NCBI RefSeq assembly: GCF_022531965.1
Contig: NZ_CP092831.1
Location: forward strand, 524,001 to 588,000
Length of the DNA stretch: 64,000 nt
Direction: 5' to 3'
From: Paenibacillus peoriae
GTDB taxonomy: Bacteria; Bacillota; Bacilli; Paenibacillales; Paenibacillaceae
In this document: in pieces, positions 59,847-64,000 of the stretch
Layout of the letters: each line of letters opens with the position of its first letter
How positions within the stretch are numbered: position 1 is the stretch's first letter
Made by a program: the position numbers and the translations under genes
The notes under the pieces: model-generated
What the model was told of the DNA's origin: nothing
The model's database searches: none
Seen by the model: the letters and a program-made list of their open reading frames with translations, nothing else

Positions 59847-60894
59847 CAACGTATGTTATATGATGATTGGTTCCTGTTTTGCGCCAATTGGTTGCATTAC
59901 CAGGACCATCAGTGTTGTTTGCTACATTCTGTATATATTGGTCTCCAGCGCTGAAGTTGGGACCTGAATATTCCGGATGGGTTACAACCTGTGAGGCCAA
60001 TTGATAATATTGATTTCCACCATATCTTTTAATCATTCGTCCTTTGAAAATTATAAACTTATCGTCACCAGTATATCTTATATTTGCACTCATATTAATG
60101 AATCTTGGATCGGCTTCAAAAGGAGCTGGGTTTGAAATTGCATAGTCTCCAAACGAAGGAACTCTCTCAATTGATCCTGAATAAATGAGTCTTTTCCAAA
60201 TCAGCCATTCTGCTCTATCAATTTGTCCGATTGAATTTGAATCTATTGATGAAAGGTCACTTGGAAATGAAGTACCGCAAAGTACGAGTCTACGCCACTG
60301 ATTTAAAAAAGGGATACTACTAAGGATACCTGTTAAAAATAACATAGTCCTTACTCGTTCATCTGGCTTTACATATTCATAATCTAAAACTAAGTCTACT
60401 TCAGAAGGATTTACTGACAGTTGAGTTAGTAAAGAACCGATATTATTCTGTAAATCTCCGAAGTCTTCCTCTTTTAGTCGAAAACAAATTCCATTTTGAT
60501 CTTGTTGATGGGCCGATCTTACTTCGGCTTGGTATGCGACATCACGATTAGTACTTGTTACTGGAATTGCATTTAATCCGCGTGTTCTGGTTTCTTGAAG
60601 AACGAAGCTAAGAGGATGCTGACCGTTTGCTAAGCGATCAGTAGAGTCAATATAGTATAAATCAATGAAGAAGGGGGAATCTGATCCCCAAGAGCGTGAC
60701 AAGGTTTCTCCAACTTTTTGGAGGTGCTCATCGATTGTTTTTTTCGGAGTGTCATTTTCAAAATCCCAATCGATTGGAGGGACTTCTAACATAGGAGAGG
60801 TAGCTTCTTTTATAGAAATGGGTAACTCCTCCAACGCTTTTTGTTCACCTTGCTTCCATTTTAAGACGGGAACATAGTAGTGCTTTTCTAACAT
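59815..60894 (-). CDS. T4 beta-protein family (PF14350) protein
   Basis: A 359-residue protein. The start HYYVPVLKWKQGEQKALEEL is the hallmark of the T4-type beta protein family, and the later SSIPFLNQWRRLVLCGTSFP and WLIWKRLIYSGSIERVPSFG with FGDYAI support it. The biochemical role is unknown; the family and sce7726 proteins are often genomic neighbours, so they may act together. GGAGG lies seven bases before the ATG. Its last 32 bases overlap the opposite-strand sce7726-type gene. Confidence 0.72.
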   Translation of the reverse strand: MLEKHYYVPVLKWKQGEQKALEELPISIKEATSPMLEVPPIDWDFENDTPKKTIDEHLQKVGETLSRSWGSDSPFFIDLYYIDSTDRLANGQHPLSFVLQETRTRGLNAIPVTSTNRDVAYQAEVRSAHQQDQNGICFRLKEEDFGDLQNNIGSLLTQLSVNPSEVDLVLDYEYVKPDERVRTMLFLTGILSSIPFLNQWRRLVLCGTSFPSDLSSIDSNSIGQIDRAEWLIWKRLIYSGSIERVPSFGDYAISNPAPFEADPRFINMSANIRYTGDDKFIIFKGRMIKRYGGNQYYQLASQVVTHPEYSGPNFSAGDQYIQNVANNTDGPGNATNWRKTGTNHHITYVVNELATVTLP

Positions 60895-61383
60895 TTTTTT
60901 GCCTCCGTAAGTTTCTTCATCGGCTGAAGTAATTGCTGAGGTCTTCTGAGTAGAACTATTATACTATAAAAAAATATATATGTGGGTATTAAGTTGTGTA
61001 TTGTGTTATTTTTTATCTCTAAATACCTATATTTTATGAAAAGAATTTAGGTGTTTGAAACATATTAAACGATGATAACATGAGAGTTATGTTCACTTAA
61101 ATGTAATGAATTTGAACAATACATACGAGTATTTACAGAATCACCCAAACCAAATATACTGACAACAACACATATGGAAGCATCGCTCTGCAATCTAAAT
61201 GATCGGTAACACCCCGCTGGTTTAATGCCGGTGGGGTGTTTTTTTGTTTACAGGAGTAGCCTTATGACAAACGCAGCTTTTCCACATGATTCGCAAAAAA
61301 GATATTGACAACTGTTAATTATTGGACAAAAATAGTAAATGATTATAAAATACTGGAATTTCTATGCGAAGGGTGGCTATGAC
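60895..61383. other. 489-bp intergenic stretch before the RRNPP-type gene
   Basis: AT-rich with no convincing gene. It holds the divergent promoter side of the beta-protein gene, a strong hairpin terminator at 61208-61246 that ends no visible gene, and a likely promoter for the RRNPP-type gene: TTGGAC at 61322-61327 and TATAAA at 61344-61349, spacer 16. TTGACA at 61305-61310 is an alternative -35. A tiny frame of 18 codons at about 61107 has no ribosome-binding site. Confidence 0.45.
61208..61246 (+). terminator. strong orphan terminator
   Basis: AACACCCCGCTGG (61208-61220) pairs with CCGGTGGGGTGTT (61228-61240), followed by a T run. No plus-strand gene ends just upstream; it may stop a short RNA or insulate the RRNPP-type gene. 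Confidence 0.8.
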
Positions 61384-62796
61384 ATGAAGCATACACCTAC
61401 GATTCGAGCAGAATTAGACAGATACATACAACAAGAGGGCATGAGTCTAACGCAGTTTGGATATATAGCGGGCATGAATAGGGGAATCGTAAGTGCTATT
61501 GTGGCGGGGAATAAGTCCATGTCTGTGAACCAGCTTGACTTAATCACTGAGGCTATGGGCTTACCAGAAGGTCACTTTTATGATCTATTTATAGAAAACT
61601 ACATCATCGATCACCCACCCAATATGAGGCGAATCGAGCCGTTTTTGTTTCGCTGTGCGGAGTTGGACAAGCTGGATTCGATCCGTCGAGTGGTGGGAGC
61701 CATCATGGACAATCTACTGTATTCACCCAAGCTATTTGAGATTGCGGAAACCCTACTTGCACAAGGAAGACATGCGGCTGCATTGTTGCTGTATGAGGGG
61801 GTAGCTGAAGCGGAGAAATATCAACATTCTGAACGCTTGGCAGTCTGTCAATATCGCATATTCACGATTCAAATTGGAGACGATCAAAGTCGTAACATTA
61901 GGGCGGCAGCGGTGTTTGAAGCTTTTGTCGAACGGCTGGATGAAAGTGACCAGCTTGATGCGTTGAAGGATTTGGCTAATGTATACAGGTCTTTGCGTAA
62001 ATGGGACAAGGTTGACGAAATGGCGAGGAAAATGAGAGCCAAGGCAGAAATCCAATATTCAATGAAACATGAACAACGGAGTCGAGAGCGGGATGAGTCT
62101 GTCAATAAGCTAAGTCGACCGTTGTTTGTATATATTTCCTATGCTGACCTGTTGTGCGCAAGTGCCTGTGAAGCCAAAGGCGATTATCAACAAGCTCTAC
62201 AATATACATATGCCTACGCTGATTTAGGTTGGGTCAAAGAGACGACGGACGAGGCCACCCAACACTGGATTGGCTTGTTCCAAAACTGGGCAGAATGCAA
62301 TATTTATGTTAATACACTCCTGTCCGGGGAGATAAGTGTACTTCCGGATTATGTAGAATACATTGCTGCCTCAAAGGTCGATAATGAAATGGTTACTAAA
62401 CTGTTGAACTTAATACTTGCTGCTAATCGGTACCAGTTAGACGTGAATGATATACTTAAACGGTTTGAAATGATTATTGATTCTTTTGTGCAGCAGTCGT
62501 CATCTGATATGTATACGAAACAAGTTATACCAGAACAGTATGCACGTTTGAGTTATGAGTTAGCGTATTATCATTTACATCGAGGTACATACGACGATGG
62601 CTTCAAATACTTGATGTATTCAATGGTAAGTTATCATACACTAAATAATGAGAGTTATTATATAAACTGTATAGGGCTGTTTGAGCATTTCCGTACTCAT
62701 GCGGTTCCTGAAACAATGCAAAAATTCTCAAAATTCATTGAAAAGGTGTGGTTAGATAATGTTAAAGAAAATGGTACTGCTAATCATTGCGGCTAG
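61384..62796 (+). CDS. RRNPP-type peptide receptor/regulator (HTH plus helical repeats)
   Basis: A 470-residue protein. Residues 17-58 form an XRE-like helix-turn-helix (SLTQFGYIAGMNRGIVSAIV, SVNQLDLITEAMGLPEGHF). Residues 65-460 are all-helical with repeats resembling TPRs (LFEIAETLLAQGRHAAALLL, YEGVAEAEKYQHSERLAVCQ, LKDLANVYRSLRKWDKVDE). This is the architecture of RRNPP regulators such as NprR, PlcR and AimR, which bind imported peptides. Its 3' end overlaps a secreted-peptide gene by 38 bases, the hallmark of such cassettes. AAGGGTGG lies seven bases before the ATG. Targets and peptide are unproven. Confidence 0.8.
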   Translation: MKHTPTIRAELDRYIQQEGMSLTQFGYIAGMNRGIVSAIVAGNKSMSVNQLDLITEAMGLPEGHFYDLFIENYIIDHPPNMRRIEPFLFRCAELDKLDSIRRVVGAIMDNLLYSPKLFEIAETLLAQGRHAAALLLYEGVAEAEKYQHSERLAVCQYRIFTIQIGDDQSRNIRAAAVFEAFVERLDESDQLDALKDLANVYRSLRKWDKVDEMARKMRAKAEIQYSMKHEQRSRERDESVNKLSRPLFVYISYADLLCASACEAKGDYQQALQYTYAYADLGWVKETTDEATQHWIGLFQNWAECNIYVNTLLSGEISVLPDYVEYIAASKVDNEMVTKLLNLILAANRYQLDVNDILKRFEMIIDSFVQQSSSDMYTKQVIPEQYARLSYELAYYHLHRGTYDDGFKYLMYSMVSYHTLNNESYYINCIGLFEHFRTHAVPETMQKFSKFIEKVWLDNVKENGTANHCG

Positions 62797-62881
62797 CTTT
62801 TTGTTTATTGGTACTATACCTGTTCAGTCGAATAACCATAGCCAAATCGTACAATTGTTTGACCAAGTTGGCGGTGCTTAA
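62759..62881 (+). CDS. secreted signal-peptide precursor (Phr/AimP-like)
   Basis: A 40-residue frame. MLKKMVLLIIAASFLFIGTI is a short Sec-type signal peptide (two Lys then a hydrophobic core), followed by a polar tail ending IVQLFDQVGGA. It starts inside the receptor gene in another frame, with AAAGGTG about ten bases upstream of the ATG. Size, signal, polar C-terminus and tandem overlap match Phr/AimP pro-peptides, whose last 5-8 residues return to the cell through oligopeptide importers. The mature peptide cannot be fixed; the C-terminal residues are the natural guess. Confidence 0.72.
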   Translation: MLKKMVLLIIAASFLFIGTIPVQSNNHSQIVQLFDQVGGA

Positions 62882-62898
62882 ACGTAAGTAAAGCAAAT

Positions 62899-62930
62899 AC
62901 CCGCTAACCTTAACTGGTCGGCGGGTTTAT
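62899..62930 (+). terminator. hairpin after the peptide gene
   Basis: ACCCGC (62899-62904) pairs with GCGGGT (62921-62926), followed by TTAT. It could end the receptor-peptide transcript. Confidence 0.6.
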
Positions 62931-62983
62931 ACATTGAAGGGATTTCTACACAATCCACCGAATAGCTAAATGAGGTGATCAGC

Positions 62984-63214
62984 ATGAAACATACATATAG
63001 AGTGTTAAATTCAGATATAGAACTATTTGCAGCTGCATTAAATCAAGCAAGAGTGTACGTTGTTCAGTCGTTGAGAGAGGATATGGTGTCGGTTGTAGAC
63101 TATGGTGGCACTATAGAAAAGTTTTCGCCCGATACGATTAAGATTGCCGGAGCGTATTATATGCGGAATCAGTTTGAATTTAGAGTAGATCTTAAAGGAC
63201 CTACCAGATTGTAA
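62984..63214 (+). CDS. hypothetical small protein
   Basis: A 76-residue mixed alpha/beta protein (LNSDIELFAAALNQARVYVV, SVVDYGGTIEKFSPDTIKIA, ending FEFRVDLKGPTRL). GAGGTGAT precedes the ATG at 62984. No family recognised. Its 3' end is duplicated at 63799-63840. Confidence 0.6.
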   Translation: MKHTYRVLNSDIELFAAALNQARVYVVQSLREDMVSVVDYGGTIEKFSPDTIKIAGAYYMRNQFEFRVDLKGPTRL

Positions 63215-63260
63215 CGGTAGTCTTTAAGGTAGATCATATATCAAAAAATAGAAGGGGAAA

Positions 63261-63683
63261 ATGATGAAGAAAAGAATATTTCTGTTCTCGGTTTTGTCTT
63301 TAAGCATGGCGATTACGGTAGGGGCTACTTCAGCTTCAACAAGTAAGACTAGCGAAAACATAATAATTAATCAAAGATCGAGCGGAGGCGCAACTGTAGG
63401 AGAATCATTTGATGTCCCTAAGGGATGGGGGCATGTTAAACTTCGTATAAAGAATCATTCTAATCATCCAGTAAAAGTAAGTTTAACTCATAACGGTTCA
63501 AACAAACTATATATTGAAGCATTAGTAATTGCTCCTCATGATACAGTTATTTGGAAAAGTACTGATGAAGGTATCACCAACGGTTTGCGTTCTGGAAACT
63601 ACACACTTCAGTGGAGAGGTGGTGATTATAAAGTTAATGGGGAAACATGGGGAGTAGCCAGTTCACAGCCTGGGGACATCTAA
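63261..63683 (+). CDS. secreted beta-rich protein, related to the protein at 34788
   Basis: A 140-residue exported protein. The signal peptide (MKKRIFLFSVLSLSMAITVG) is followed by a beta domain (SFDVPKGWGHVKLRIKNHSN, GLRSGNYTLQWRGGDYKVNG). The order of strands and the K/G-G-x-G-x-V-K/R-L motif resemble the secreted protein at 34788, so the two are probably paralogues. The ATG at 63261 lies four bases after AAGGGG; the ATG at 63264 is as likely. It sits between two copies of a gene end, as if inserted there. Function unknown. Confidence 0.68.
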   Translation: MMKKRIFLFSVLSLSMAITVGATSASTSKTSENIIINQRSSGGATVGESFDVPKGWGHVKLRIKNHSNHPVKVSLTHNGSNKLYIEALVIAPHDTVIWKSTDEGITNGLRSGNYTLQWRGGDYKVNGETWGVASSQPGDI

Positions 63684-63798
63684 CTTATTCTAACTATACA
63701 ATTTGTCCTACTAGCCATTGGGTGGGAGGAATTATGTGTTGTTCAAGCCAACAAGCGAATAAGTCCCCATAATTGGTTGGTGAACTTTTTTCGTGGTT

Positions 63799-63840
63799 CA
63801 GTTTGAATTTAGAGTAGATTTGAAAGGCTCTGCTGGGTAA
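63799..63840 (+). pseudogene. 3' remnant duplicate of the small gene at 62984
   Basis: The 21 bases at 63799-63819 equal those at 63170-63190. The frame continues as QFEFRVDLKGSAG and stops at 63838-63840, while the intact gene ends QFEFRVDLKGPTRL. No start or upstream part is seen here. A T run follows. Confidence 0.6.
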
Positions 63841-63937
63841 CATGGCGAGCTTTTTTTGTTTTGCGACAACGTATGCGATACTTCGACATGACGCTCCAAT
63901 TAGTATAGAGAAGATTTAAATACTACGGAGGTGTCAT

Positions 63938-64000
63938 ATGATAAAAGGAATCGTAAGAGGATTAATTGTATTTTTTCTGGCTGCTATTTTCTCGGTACAA
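63938..64000 (+). CDS. start of a membrane or secreted protein gene, cut by window end
   Basis: GGAGGTG precedes an ATG reading MIKGIVRGLIVFFLAAIFSV at the window edge, a signal peptide or membrane anchor. The rest lies outside the window. Confidence 0.6.
   Translation, partial: MIKGIVRGLIVFFLAAIFSVQ

Larger units (their letters stand above)
15662..64000 (+). mobile_element. PBSX-like contractile-tailed prophage, right end not seen
   Basis: Integration, immunity, recombination, replication, packaging, capsid, contractile tail and lysis genes appear in standard temperate-phage order from 15.7 to 59.1 kb, followed by cargo to the window end. All structural genes are intact, so it may be functional. 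Late genes follow the Xkd order of B. subtilis PBSX. The coordinates beyond about 59.1 kb are tentative because no attR is visible. Confidence 0.85.

Noticed and set aside
60060..60090. Short similarity between TCACCAGTATATCTTATA and the tRNA 3' end as attR
   Set aside because: Needs a two-base insertion, lies inside a protein gene and is too short to distinguish from chance.
61107..61163. 18-codon frame upstream of the RRNPP-type gene as an alternative peptide gene
   Set aside because: No ribosome-binding site and no signal peptide; the overlapping downstream frame has both.

Overview
The window looks like chromosome of a low-to-mid-GC Firmicute, most likely Paenibacillus of the polymyxa type. 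This is inferred from strong GGAGG ribosome-binding sites, frequent GTG/TTG starts, Firmicute families (lactonase-type Pgl, class I NrdAB with NrdR boxes, a PhnX-like protein) and a PBSX-like prophage. No marker gene proves the species.

Region 1 (1-15.6 kb) is ordinary chromosome: the end of an unidentified gene, an MFS drug-efflux-type transporter, a lactonase-type 6-phosphogluconolactonase, a long ArsR-family regulator, a membrane protein, an NAD(P)-binding protein, bifunctional NAD(P)HX repair enzyme Nnr with a strikingly GC-rich interior, a PhnX-like HAD protein that has lost its catalytic residues, a chemoreceptor, the nrdAB operon behind two NrdR boxes, a thiamine-binding protein and tRNA-Thr(CGT).

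Region 2 (15.7 kb to the window end) is a prophage integrated at tRNA-Thr. Its tyrosine integrase faces the tRNA. Next come the immunity region (a lipoprotein, a CI-like repressor, four 17-bp operators, Cro), small early genes, a structured stretch with a tRNA-Leu-like element, YqaJ/RecT recombination, an O/DnaD-type replication protein carrying six iterons inside its gene, a DnaB-type helicase, a RuvC-like resolvase and an ArpU-type late regulator. A cargo block follows at 29-32 kb: a HEPN-domain protein and two membrane proteins. Then come a ParB-methyltransferase and a three-way-junction element over a start site. The late operon has terminase, portal, protease, capsid, a contractile PBSX/Xkd-type tail (sheath, tube, a -1 frameshift chaperone pair, tape measure, baseplate, fibre) and lysis genes (holin, M15 endolysin, second membrane protein).

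Region 3 (59-64 kb) is the distal cargo: a convergent pair of an sce7726-type nuclease-like gene and a T4-type beta-protein gene. Beyond it lies the most interesting locus, an RRNPP-type receptor (HTH plus helical repeats) whose 3' end overlaps a 40-residue secreted-peptide precursor, the layout of a peptide quorum-sensing cassette. Small genes, a secreted protein related to one at 34.8 kb and a duplicated gene remnant follow. No right attachment site was found, so the prophage probably continues past 64 kb.

Several signal-peptide or lipoprotein genes (17.0, 34.8, 46.7 and 63.3 kb) sit as separate units within the prophage, as expected of lysogenic-conversion cargo.
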